This document shows, in pieces, positions 33,415 to 44,900 of a DNA stretch of 47,982 nucleotides. The stretch spans positions 33,057-81,038 of the forward strand of contig RWJK01000626.1 in assembly GCA_004335835.1 (NCBI GenBank), given 5' to 3'. Position numbers and translations under genes: made by a program. This stretch comes from Scenedesmus sp. ARA3. Lineage: Eukaryota; Chlorophyta; Chlorophyceae; Sphaeropleales; Scenedesmaceae. How positions within the stretch are numbered: the first letter of the stretch is position 1; every line of letters begins with the position of its first letter. The notes beneath the pieces are model-generated. The model was not told the DNA's origin. It made no database searches and was given only the letters and a program-made list of their open reading frames with translations.

Positions 33415-33518
33415 GCGTCTAGCCTTAGTACTGTTGCTGCTGGAGTGGCTGCTGCAGCTGGGGCTCGTTGGCCTGAGCTGCACAAGCTCAGGGAGTGGTG
33501 CGCCGCCACCGCACCATC

Positions 33519-33523
33519 TGTAA
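33519..33523 (+). terminator. Polyadenylation signal TGTAA of eL22
   Basis: TGTAA 105 bases past the eL22 stop, the expected distance for a compact ribosomal-protein mRNA in green algae. Confidence 0.6.
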
Positions 33524-35636
33524 CGTGCCGTTCATATCTATTGCTGTCCTGTGTCTTTCCTCTCAGCAGCCACCGGGCTGCTTGTTAGCTTGTTAGTGTG
33601 TCTCAAGTGCTGTTGCAGGCGCAGGACAAACCAGCAGCTTACACAGCAAAGCAAGGCGGCAGCGGCAACTGGCAGCAGCAGCAGCAGCAGCAGCAACGGC
33701 AATGACGGCAGCAGCAGTGACAGCTTTGCAGCAAGGCTCTGACACAGGCAGCAGCAGGGCCAGCAGTGCATGCTCTTTTGCTGGCTGAGCAGCAGCAGGT
33801 CAGCAGCAGTGCATGCTCTTTTGCTGGCTGAGCACAGCAGGTCAGCAGCAGTGCAACTGTGAGCAGTATTGCATGGCAGTACCTGGCAGCAGCTGGCCGC
33901 CAACAGCGGGCAAGCAGTATGGCAGCAACTGCAGCTGGTTGTGGGCGGATGGGAGGGTTGGGTGCGCATATATCAAATACAGCGATGTTGCTTGAGCAGC
34001 AGCTTGTGTGACTGCATGTACAAGTCAGGCACTGTGTTACATCAGCAGAAATGGCAGCAGTACAGCAGTGCAGTTGTAGCAGCACACATGTTTTGCCAGA
34101 ACCCAGCGTTTGCAGGAGTAGTGTGGGTGTGCAGCTGCTGTTTCAGCTTTGTTCATATAATGTGTGTTCACAAGTGCAGCCGCATGCAGATGTCTTGCAC
34201 GACAGGCAGATCAGCAAGGCGCATGTTGCAGTGGCTGATCAGCAGTAGGCTGCACACATTTAGGATGCATATGCACTGCATGGCTGCTCACACAGTTGGG
34301 AAGCACACTAGCGGGAGGGGTGGGTGGGTTTCGGGTCCTGGCAGCCATCAGCAATGACGGGCATCAGCAACAGGTGCGGTGCATCAACAGCAGCAGCAGC
34401 AGCACAGCGGAGCAGTACCAGCAACAGCAGCAGCAGCAGCAAACGGCAATGCTGGCATCTGGGCAGCAGCGGAAACCGGTTTGGTTGTAGCACAGCTCGT
34501 CAGTGTCACAGCAGGCAGCTGTGGTGCCTGGTGTAGTGTCACAGCAGCAGGTTCAGCACAGCAACCAACGAATAGACTTCAGCATCGCAAGCAGGCTTAC
34601 TTACACCAAGCTAGCCATGCACACACTGTTCGTTGCTGGTCGTATTGCAGCGGCTCTGAGTATTGCAGAGGTGCAGCGCTTGCTTGACAGGCAACTTCAA
34701 TTGTCTGTGCTAGGCAACTTGCCAGGTGCTCAGTAAGCAGCCACACGCAGGCCCGTTGTCAGTGCTAGGTCAGAAAAGTGCCACTTGCAAAACCTGTTGT
34801 GACATGGATTGAATGCAGCAAAGAGTTGCTGCCAGGAGCAGCAGCAGTGGCAGCAGCAGCACACCTGGTGCGCAGCTGTGCATGACCAGCGTGCTTCGGC
34901 ATCCTGGCTTTGTCTAGAATTCGTCAGTTTACACCATTGTAACCGGTCGCCTTGCAACTGTGAGCTGCACTGAGTGCACAGCAGGTGCTAGACGCAATGT
35001 ACAGCAATGCATAGCATGTGTCAACGTGTCAATGCAGTTATAAATCAGTAAATGAACCACAGCAGTTATCACCCAGCCGGCTGAACAGCGTTTCGCCTCA
35101 TGCAAATTCCTTGAGTTTTCTGGACATCTGGCCTGACCAGTGGGCCGGCCTGGGCCTGTCCCAAACCCCACGCCGTGTAACCTCCAGTGCAAACGTATAC
35201 ACATGATATTCGGCGAAACAGCAAGATTCGAGACAGATAGATTGCATAACTGCAGGATTTGAGTCACAGTGCTCGAGCAGTGTGCAGCCCTAATTGGCCA
35301 AGGCTGGAGTTATCCGTGCCTGCCATGGTGACCGCGGCTGTCAGAGCCGTGTAGCCACCGTGAAAGTTGCCAAACCGGACCTTGCAGACAGGCATGGCTG
35401 CCTCAGCATGAGAACCAGGGTAACAGTGTCATTACCGCTGTCAATGACTGCCACACAGCTAGCGGGGCTTTTGTGCCCGTATGTTACGCTGGAAGTCTCG
35501 ACTAGAGTGATACCTTTATGCCTGATTACTCCAAGTGCCGCCTGCTCACACAGTTGCCGCCGGTGCCGGTCCGAAGGCCTGCTGCTGGCCTGCTTGTTTC
35601 TTGCTGTTTATTCCCCCACGTGGGGCGCCGAGCATC
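33524..35636. other. Intergenic region between eL22 and NOG1
   Basis: About 2.1 kb with CAG-rich patches and a 43-bp tandem repeat. Several short frames exist (for example 34503-34736), but none shows a domain, splice partners or family resemblance. The NOG1 promoter should be near its right end. Confidence 0.4.
33761..33857. repeat. 43-bp tandem repeat, two copies plus a partial third
   Basis: CAGCAGTGCATGCTCTTTTG followed by CTGGCTGAGCA and a CAG-rich spacer begins at 33761 and again at 33804; the next start at 33846 is only partial. Copies differ by one small indel. Confidence 0.85.
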
Positions 35637-37165
35637 ATGCCGGCCTACAACTTCAAGAGCATGCAGGTGGTCCCGCCTGCAAAGGACTTCATAGATATCG
35701 TGCTGAGCAAGACGCAGCGCCAGACGCCCACTGTGGTGCACAATGGCTGGGCTATTCAGCGTATCAGGCAGTTTTACATGCGCAAGGTCAAGTTCACGGC
35801 GCAGAGCTGGAACGAGAAGCTCACCCAGATACTGGATGACTTCCCAAAGGTGGAGGACATCCACCCCTTCTACAGCGACCTGCTCAACGTGCTCTATGAT
35901 AAGGACCACTACAAACTGGCGCTAGGACAGCTAAACACAGCACGCAACCTTATAGACAAGCTGTCACAGGGTGAGTGCTGCTGCCGCCGACACTGCTGCC
36001 GTTGCTGTGCATGGCTGCTGCCACCATCATGCTCAGCACATCATGCCGCATGGCCCTGGTTTGCTATTATGATGATGCACACTGTCTGTAACATCTCCTG
36101 TTGCGCACTGCTGCTGCACCATGCTACAGGCTGTGTGTTGTGTGCAACTCACCTGCGACACTGTGTTGGTGCTTGCCGCCCTGCGCTGTGCTGCTGCTCT
36201 GGCCAGACTATGTGCGCCTGCTCAAGTATGGCGACTCCCTGTACAGGTGCAAAGAGCTCAAGCGCGCAGCAATGGTGAGCAGCAGCAGCAGCAGCAGCAG
36301 CGTGTGCTGGCCGCCGGCACAGCAGCATGCTGGGCATGCCAAGCAGCATCATGATAGGCAGCACTGCCCATCACAGCTGGTGCTGCAGGGGACAGCAACA
36401 GCAGCCGCAGCAGCACCAGGCACTGGGCTGTGAAGCTTGCTCCTGGTTTCACAGCAAGCAGCTACAGGGCAGCACATGGGACTGCTGCATAGCTGCAGTG
36501 TGCCATGTTAGGCTGGGCAGCAGCAGCATGCACCAGCGCATGAGCCAGCCTGGTGGCAGCGTGGCGTATGCAGCCAGCACAGCAGTCACCCCGATTGCAG
36601 CACATTGCTTGAAATTGGCAGCAGCAGTTGACAGCACTGTTGCGCCAAGGCCTCAGCAGTGGCTGGAAACCCTAGTTCACCCATCAACTGCACGTGGCCT
36701 CACAACCATATATCACTGTGCTGTGAGAGAATGCTGGTGTAAGCATCTGGCTGCCTGCATCTTGCCTCCCCTCAACAGTGCTGCTGCGTTGCTGTCCTGC
36801 TGCCGCACCCCCGCATTGCTACAACCTAGGGCCGCATGTGCACGCTGATGAAGGGTCAGGACGCGAGCCTTAAGTACCTGGAGCAGGTGCGGCAGCACAT
36901 GAGCAGGCTGCCCGGCATCGACCCCAATGCGCGCAGCCTGCTGCTGTGCGGCTACCCCAACGTGGGCAAGAGCAGCATGATGAACATCCTGACCCGCGCT
37001 GACGTGGAGGTGCAGCCCTACGCCTTCACCACCAAGAGCCTCTACGTGGGCCACATGGACTACCGCTACATGCGCTGGCAGGTGAGCGGGGGGGGTTGGG
37101 CTGAGCAGTGCAGTGCTTCAGTCAGGGTCAACAGCTGGGTCAGGAAAGGCTGCACACCAGCAGCA

Positions 37166-37197
<32 letters not shown>

Positions 37198-37939
37198 TGT
37201 GAGGCAGTTATATGGCTGCTTGTTGAGCTGCTGCAGCAGTGGTCGTTGCACTAGGCCCCAATGTGATGGTGGCGCTGGCTGCTGGCTGCACAGCCGCACA
37301 GCCTGCTGCTTGCTGGGGTTTGAAATGCTTTCGACACCAGGTGGCTGTACCATGCTGGCATTGCGCAAGCACAGGCTATCCTCACCTCCTGCTGCTCTTG
37401 CCTTCCCTCCCCCTTTTCCACCCCCAGGTGCTGGACACGCCCGGCATCCTGGACCGACCCCTGGAGGAGCGCAACACCATCGAGATGCAGTCCATCACCG
37501 CGCTGGCGCACCTGCGCTGCGCCGTGCTGTACCTGGTTGACGTGAGCGAGCAGTGCGGCTACAGCCTGGCGCAGCAGGCGGCGCTGTTCCACAGCATCAA
37601 GCCGCTGTTTGCCAACAAGCCGCTGCTGGTGGTGGTCAACAAGACTGACGTGCGGCCGCTGGAGGTGAGGTGGCAGCTGGGGCCGAGTTGGCAGCAGGTG
37701 CAGCAGCAGCAGCATCAGCAGCAGTAGCAGTTCTGCTGCCTGGCTGATGTTGGTGGGCTGCAGGCATGCCTGAGTGTGCTGGGCGTGGTGTCGGCAGGTC
37801 GGCAGTGGTGTTGAGCTTCGTGCTGCGGAGGCTGTGCTCCAGCCCTTGCAATGGTTGTGAGCAGGGAATGCTGCACACCGCGCTCTGCTGGTCTGGTCCT
37901 TTGCTCACCCCTCCTTGCTGCTGCTGATGGCTGCCTGTC

Positions 37940-37981
<42 letters not shown>

Positions 37982-38974
37982 CGCTGACCCCTGAGGAGCA
38001 GGCGCTGGTGCAGGGCATGGCTGAGGAGGCGCAGCGCATCAGCAACGGAGGTGCGCGCCTGGCGCAGCAGCAGGCTGCACAGACCTCATGCGGCAGCCGT
38101 AGCAGGCTTTCTGGCAGCAGCAGCTGCAGCCGTAGCAGGTTTAGCAGCAGGAAGAGCAGCCGCGGGCGCAGCAGCAGCAGCTGTGGTTATCGGCACCGCC
38201 AGCAGCAGCAGCAGAAAAGGCAGCAGCTGACAGCGCAGCTGCGGCAGTTTAGCACCAAGAAGTTTGTCAGCAGCACCTAAATAAGTTAATTGTCACTGTT
38301 GCACACGCCTGTCGCAATCGCATTAGCAGCGTTTGTTGGAGCAATTGCTGCCATGTGTCTGCTGAGTGCACTTGTCATCGCTTCAGAGCTCAGCAGCTGT
38401 GCCCACATCACCAAGCTTCTTAGCCTCTTGCGCACTGCCCGCCGCGTGACCGCAGGCGCAGGCGCTGCTGGCGCCGAGGGTGAGGCGTCGTCGCTGCTGA
38501 CCATGTCCACACTGACCGAGGAGGGCGTCATGGCGGTGAAGCAGACGGCCTGTGACCGGCTGCTGAGCTTCCGCGTGGAGCTCAAGGTGGCGGGCAAGCG
38601 CATCGCCGACGTGCTCAACCGCATGCACGTGGCGCAGCCCAAGAACAGGTGTGCAGGGGGCTGCAGGAGGAAGGGAGGGGTCACAGCTGCTGCAGCCGCA
38701 TAATGGCAGCTGCGGGGTACTGCTGGTGCAGGCTTGTCGGCGGGAGGGCGGTAGCGCATGGTGGCAGTTGCTGCGGGGCGCGGCTGGGCTAGGCTTCAGA
38801 GGCCTGCTTCTCTTCTGGGTGTTTGTGTGTGAGGTAATGCGTGCGTGCTTTAATGGAGGTAGCTGCATGCACTGGGCTGCTCATCTTGCGTGCAGCTTGT
38901 TCTAATGCTTGACCAAAACCTATTAAGCAGCTTCAACACTGCATGCCAGCAAGGCATACATCTGACACAAGCTG

Positions 38975-39015
<41 letters not shown>

Positions 39016-40626
39016 GGCCCTGCAGAGACCCTAACGCGCGGCCGCCGGTTATCCCTCCCAGTGTTGCTGCTGCGCGCGCTGCTGCTGCCGCTGCTGGCGG
39101 CAAGGCGCAGCGCACGCGCAAGCTGGAGAAGGAGCTGCAGGAGGAGCGAGGCGGCGCAGGTGAGGGTTGAACAGCGAGCCAGCACTACAGCAACAGCTTG
39201 GTGGCAGCAGCTGCTGCGGGAGCTTGGCGGGAAGGAGCCCTAGGCAAGCCAGCACCACCGCAGCAGCAGCTGGTGCTTGGCAGATGCCCAGTAGCAGGGT
39301 AGCTGCTGGGATGGGGCTGGCAGGGCATGGGGCTCTCTGGATGCCGTGCATCCAGTCATAGCAGCCGTGGTTTATCAGCCTGTGTAGCACATCTGGCTGC
39401 GCGCTGCTTGCCTCTCTATTTCTGCGACTGCCAGCTGGCTTTTGCTATGTTGTATGACCATGCCCCAGCTTACCCTCACAGCTTGCGCGCTAGGAACTCA
39501 CCTGTGCAACCACACCTGCCTGCCGCCCTCCCCCTCCCTCCACCAATAGGCGTGTACAGCGCTGACCTGCGCAAGCACTACGACCTGAAGGACCCCGCCT
39601 GGCGCTACGACATCATGCCGGAGATCATCGACGGCCATAACGTGGCAGACTTCATCGACCCCGACATCGACGCCAAGCTGGCTGAGCTGGAGCGCGAGGA
39701 GGAGCAGATGGAGGCCGCACACCAGGCAGAGGTGAGGCTGGCTGGGGTGCGGCTGGTGCTTGCGCTTGTTGGGTGTTGCTTGCTGGGTATGGCTGGGTAT
39801 GCTGGGGCAGGAGCTGCTGCTGCAGGCACTGGTCACAAGCACAGCAGCAGCTGCCAGCTCCTTGGTCGCCTGCAACACGGCCTTCTGATGTGCGATGGAG
39901 GAGTTTGTAACCTTTTGCCATATTCCTGCGAATGCATCGGCACCTTCCTGCAATGGCACCTGCAGCTGCGTCCTGTTGCCTGCATCCCCTGACATGCTGT
40001 GCCTCCCTGCCTGCTGCTGCTGCTGCTGCTGCTGCTGCCGCCGCCAGATGGCTGGCGTGATGGACACTGACGAGCTCACCGAGGAGCAGGCGGCAGACCT
40101 GGCAGCCATCCGCGCGCGCAAGAAGCAGATCGTGGCGGGGCACCGCCTCAAGAAGGCCTCAGCCAGCAACAGGCCAGTCATGCCGGCCAAGCACAACGCC
40201 GGCAAGCTGCAGGCGGCCAAGCTGCGGGCGCAGCTGGGCGGCATGGGCATAGACACCAGCGCGGCCGAGGCGCGCCTGCGGGAGCGCAGCCAGTCGCGCG
40301 GCCGCAAGCGCAGCAGGTCAGAGGCGCCTGGCGGCGATGGTGATGCGGAGATGGCTGATGCGGAGGGCACCACGCCCAAGCGCATCCACAGCAGCAAGAG
40401 CCGCGCGATGAGCCGCGGGCGCAGCGCCAGCCTGGCTGCGCCCAGCCCCGGGCGCGGCATCAAGGACGCAGGCATGGCCAACAAGGCTGTGAAGCTTGCT
40501 GACAAGGCGCAGCGCAAGATGAACAAGATGGCCAAGGTGGGAGAGGCGGACCGCGTGATCCAGTCCAAGATGCCCAAGCACCTCTTCAGCGGCAAGCGCG
40601 GCAAGGGCAAGACGGACCGGCGGTAG
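35637..40626 (+). CDS. NOG1: Nucleolar GTP-binding protein 1 (NOG1/GTPBP4)
   Basis: Nine exons keep frame: 35637-35970, 36207-36274, 36830-37081, 37428-37664, 37981-38050, 38456-38648, 39026-39159, 39550-39731 and 40048-40626, 682 residues (human about 634, yeast about 647). The N-terminal domain is near-identical in pattern to the family: [73 protein letters not shown]. GTPase motifs: G1 GYPNVGKSS (about 175), switch [17 protein letters not shown]3 DTPG (about 221), G4 NKTD (about 289), then [12 protein letters not shown]. The C-terminus has [20 protein letters not shown], a Lys/Arg-rich domain and [19 protein letters not shown]1 is an Obg-family GTPase that assembles pre-60S particles in the nucleolus. 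A TGTAA lies at 41153. The ATG follows AGCATC; an in-frame upstream ATG at 35535 is not conserved. Confidence 0.97.
38051..38455 (+). other. NOG1 intron 5, open with an Arg/Ser-rich frame
   Basis: The exon 5 frame stays open through the donor for 76 codons to a stop at 38278-38280. The extension is rich in Ser, Arg and Gln (for example [17 protein letters not shown]), so retention of the intron would give a NOG1 truncated after G4 with an RS-like tail. The conserved product needs it spliced out. Confidence 0.6.
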
Positions 40627-41152
40627 TGCCGCTGCTGCTGCTGGTGGTGGTGGTGATGGTGCTGTTGCTTCGGTAGTGCTGGTTCATCTGTACTTTGTTG
40701 GGCGGTCTGTACTTGTTGGGTGGTGCAGCGGGTGGGGGCTGCTGGCTGGGCAGGGTGGGTGGGCTGGGGGTGGCTGGCTGGCTGGGTAGGTAGGCATGGC
40801 TGTAGGTAGCATGTGATGCGGCAGCAAGTGCTGCGGGCGGCCCAGCAGAAGTTGTGCTGGCTGGTTGTGCGTGTATGGTGTTGCTGCGCTGGCTTCGCTA
40901 GGTGTGGGGCACGTGAGCTGCACGCGCCGATAGTGTTCCCATGTGCAGTGTGTGCAGTCATGCGTGCGCAGCGTCCTAGCTGGTGCTGCACTGATTCGGC
41001 ACGTGACTGAAGGATCAGCTGTGATGTAGGCAGCAGCTGACTTTCTTTGAATGGCAGAGTGTCAGGGTTTTGAAGTTTGCAGTTTGGCGGCTAGGCCAAC
41101 TGCTGACTATTCTGTTCTTGCTTGCGACTGCCGCATGCTTGCAAGCACAATG

Positions 41153-41157
41153 TGTAA
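41153..41157 (+). terminator. Candidate polyadenylation signal TGTAA of NOG1
   Basis: TGTAA followed by ATTTG, about 530 bases past the NOG1 stop. Confidence 0.45.
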
Positions 41158-41756
41158 ATTTGTTCTTATACAATGAGGCAGTGGTCCCTCCTCTTATGCC
41201 GCATACGAGCGGCTCGTAATGGTGTGCGGTGGCGATGGCAATGTTACTGCTTGTCACGAGAGGAAGTTCCTTTATGCCGGTGGTAACACGGTGATGCTGG
41301 TATCAGGCAACAATTTCGTTGCCGACTTGGCAAGTTCCAAGAATGTCTACAGCCGGCTTCGGCACAGCGGCCAGTGTAGCACAGTCAGCGGTGTTGTACA
41401 GCAACCAGCCGTCTAGTAGATGTAACACAGTGATTGGGTTCAATCAAGACAACTGCTGCTGAGCTCAGACTCTGCTTCAAGCAGCTTCAGTGAAGCAGTA
41501 CTTAACTCAGCAGCATACAGAGTCAGGCAAGGTCCAAGCTGTACACCCGTCAGTGCACTGCTGGCACGCCTGCGTTGCACAGACGGCGTCAGCGGCAGCT
41601 TGGGGCACTGCACTGCCGGGTGTGGAACTTTTGAACTTGGAAATTGTGAAAGCGCCTCCTTGCCAGGCATACAAATCAAGGGCTGATGGACAGCATGTGA
41701 GGCTCGTAGCAGGCAACGCCTCTGCAGCCAGCTGTGGTGAGTGACGTACTCGGCTG

Positions 41757-41761
41757 TTACA
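41757..41761 (-). terminator. Candidate polyadenylation signal of the VHS-GAT gene
   Basis: TTACA on the plus strand, read as TGTAA on the minus strand, about 230 bases past the proposed stop at 41991. Confidence 0.45.
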
Positions 41762-41990
41762 AATTTCACAAGCACATCACTCCACACAGACTTCAACACT
41801 CGTCTCCTGGTCGACACCTCTCAGGGAGTGCCGCGCACGATGCCACTGATGCTGCGCGGCACAACCCTGCTACCCAGGCAGGGCAATGCACCTGTATGCT
41901 GTGCGTGATACTGACACCGTGCTTATTTGCTTGATTTGCTCAACAAGTGCACGCCATTCACCAGCGACCAGTAGCCCCGACTAAAATGGG

Positions 41991-44900
41991 TTACAGCACA
42001 ACATAGATGGCATGAATGACCGTCATTCGCCGTGACTGCGCCACACTCGGCAGTGCCGCAAAGCGGCTGCGGCCACCTCCACGCAGCACATGCGCCTCTG
42101 GCTGACCAGCGGCATGTAGGCGTGCAGCTGTTACTGCAAACCGCGCCGGCAGGGTCCAGCCTGGCCCATCTGCAGCAGCCGGTCTGCTGCTGCTCCTGCT
42201 ACCGATCCCGACTGGCAATTTGCTCACTTGCCTGCTGCCACACCAGGCCTGCACACAGCCGCAGCAGCAGCAGCGGAGTGGCAGCAGCAACAGCAGCAGC
42301 AAAGCACAGTCAACAGACCATTACAACATTGCCAGTCACAAAGCAACAACAAATTGTCGTGACAAGCAACACAGCCTCGCAATGCCGCTGTGCAGCACCA
42401 TCCTCCGCCTGCTCTGCTGCAACGCTGCAAGCCGCATGCTTGTTGTGTTGCTGCGTACCGCCACCCAATCCCCGCACCTGTCGCTGAAGAAGGTGTTCCA
42501 CTCCTGCTCCACGTTGGCAGCAGCAGCAGCGCCGCCAGCAGAGCCCGCTGCTGGCCCGAAGGGGTTGGCCACACCACCAGCTGCGGGTGCTGGAGCCACA
42601 CTAGCAAAAGGGTTGGTGGGGCTCAGCACAGCCTGCTCGCTGCCGCCGCCACTTGGCGCCTGCACTGGTGGCAGCGCACCATAGCCAGCCGGCTGCTGCT
42701 GCTGCTGTGGGTAGGGGCTGGGGTAGGGGGCCGGCACGCCTGGGTAGGCAGTTGTGGCGGGCGGCATCATCTGCTGGCCGTATGGGCTGGGGCCGCCTGT
42801 GGGCTGCTGCATGTACATGGGGGCAGCGCCCGTCATGCCTGCATAGGGGCCGGGCATGCCGTATGGCCCGGGCATCTGCTGCTGCATCGGCTGCATGCCA
42901 TAGCTGTACGGTGCGCCCATCATTCCCTGCCCTGGCATGCCCTGCCCCGGCATGCCTTGGCCTAGAGGGGGCACCACACTGAAGCCGCCGCCATAACCAG
43001 GCGTCACTGGGGCACCACCATAGGGCCCCGGTGCAGCTGCTGATGGCAGGTAGCCGCCAGGCGCGCCAGCAGCAGCCGCTGGCTGGAAGCCACCAGGCGC
43101 TGCGCCGCCGCCCGTGGGTCCTGCGCTGCTGCTGCCGCCGCCGCTTGTGGGCAAGCTGCTTGCACCACCAGCTGAGCCTGCGCCTGCTGATATGCCACCA
43201 AAGGATTGCTGCTGCTGCAGCGACGGTTGCTGCTGCTGCTGCTGCTGCTGTGGTAAGCTGCCTGGGAAGGGCTGGCCTGGTGCTGCTGCTGCTGGTGTGT
43301 TGCTAGCTGGCGCTGCTCCCCAGGCAGGCCCCGGGTCTGCAAAAGGATCAGCAGCGGCTGCAGCAGGCTGACCAAACGCCTGCTGCGCTGCTGGCTGCGG
43401 GAAGGGCTGCGGGTACGGCTGCTGTTGCTGTGCAGCAGGCGCGCTGGACAGAGGTGCTGCAGCCAGCGCTGCGAATGGGTCTGCATGGTCCGCTGCTGCT
43501 GGCGCGAAGGGGTCCGGTACTGATGCTGCAGGGGCAGGGGCGAACGGATCTAGCGCTGCTGCTGCTGCTAGCCCTGCTGCTGCTGGTGGCGCGGGTGGTG
43601 CAAAGGGGTCGACTGGCCCTGCCGCCGCTGCTGCTGCTGGCGCTGCAGCAGCTGCTGGTGTTGGCTCATCATCCAAGTCTATCAAGTTCACCGACTGCAC
43701 ACGCGCAGCAACCTCATCCGCTGCTGCCGCTGCTGCTGCGCTGCTGCCTGCGCCATCTGCTGCAGCAGCTGGTGCCCCCGCATCTGCAGCTGCTGCTGGT
43801 GGCGGCAGCTGCCCCTTGCTGGCCAGGTCCTTCAGCTCAGCATCCACATCCTGCACAGCAGCAGCACAGCAGCAGCACAGCAACAGCACAGGTGAGGGCC
43901 ACGCAGCCAGGTGGACAGGCAGCATAAGCAATCGGTCAAGACAACTGCGTGCTCCACAACACGTGGCAGGTGTTGCGCCCACCATCAGCCGCACACAACA
44001 GATGGAACATGCAACTTTGTTATGGATGCTAGCAGACAGCAGCACAGCCACCACGGGCACCGCCAGCCCAGCCCAGTGCCAGCCCCTTGCCATACAGCAC
44101 CACGCACCTTCTCCAGCGACAGCAGCTAAAACACAGCACCCAACCCAGCACTCAACAACAGCGCCGCACCTTCTCCAGCGACAGCACCTGAGAAAACAGC
44201 ACCCAACTCAGCACCAAACAGCCCCCGCCCCCCCCCGCACCTTCTCCAGGGACAGTGCGCCGTCCAGCTGGTCCACCGCCTCCAGCGCCGCCTTCATGGC
44301 AGCCTCCGCGTCAGGCCCGGACAGTGCCGCCAGCTGGCCCATGTACAGGTCAAACAGCCGCCGCAGCTCAGCCACGTCAGCCAGCAGCTCCTTGCGCAGG
44401 CCCACGCTCTCACTGGAGGAGGACGCAGCGCCGGGGCCGCCAGGCTGCAGCACGCACGGCAGGCAGCAGCAGGGCAGGTGGCGTGAGGCGCGGTGGCAGC
44501 ACACAGGGGCTGGGGACCTTGCTGCTGCACGCTTGATAGAGGCCAGAGGAGCGCTGCCAGGGCACATTCAACCATCCAGAACCCAGCCTTCATAGACTGC
44601 GCAGCAAGCAGTCCCGAAGCCCTCACTTGAGGCTGCCCCCAGCAGCCCAAGCAGCCCTGCTCAGGCTGCGCCTCCACCAGCCGCCCACCTGCTCCTTGTT
44701 GAGGATGAGCTCGTTCAGGATCTCCGTGCTGGCCCCGGCCTGCTCCACCATGCGCCGGATCTCGTCCAGCAGCGACGCACGCTCAGCAGCGACAGCAGCT
44801 GCAGGTGCAGGAATGCAGCATGGGAGCGGCAGCAACATACAACCAGCGAGATGCGCGGCATATGTCCATAGCCGGGCCACGGTGGGGTTGGACACAAGGT

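Larger units (their letters stand above)
40627..41990. other. 3' flanks of NOG1 and the VHS-GAT gene
   Basis: Convergent tail-to-tail interval. TGTAA at 41153-41157 (plus) fits NOG1; TTACA at 41757-41761 (TGTAA on minus) fits the VHS-GAT gene, 230 bases past its stop. A small plus frame at 41219-41416 has no recognisable features. Confidence 0.5.

Noticed and set aside
39498..40991. Minus-strand 497-codon frame
   Set aside because: It is antisense to NOG1 exons 8 and 9, whose sense reading is strongly conserved. The frame is a by-product of codon bias.
41219..41416. Small plus-strand ORF between NOG1 and the VHS-GAT gene
   Set aside because: 65 codons, no recognisable motif, and it lies among the 3' ends of two convergent genes.
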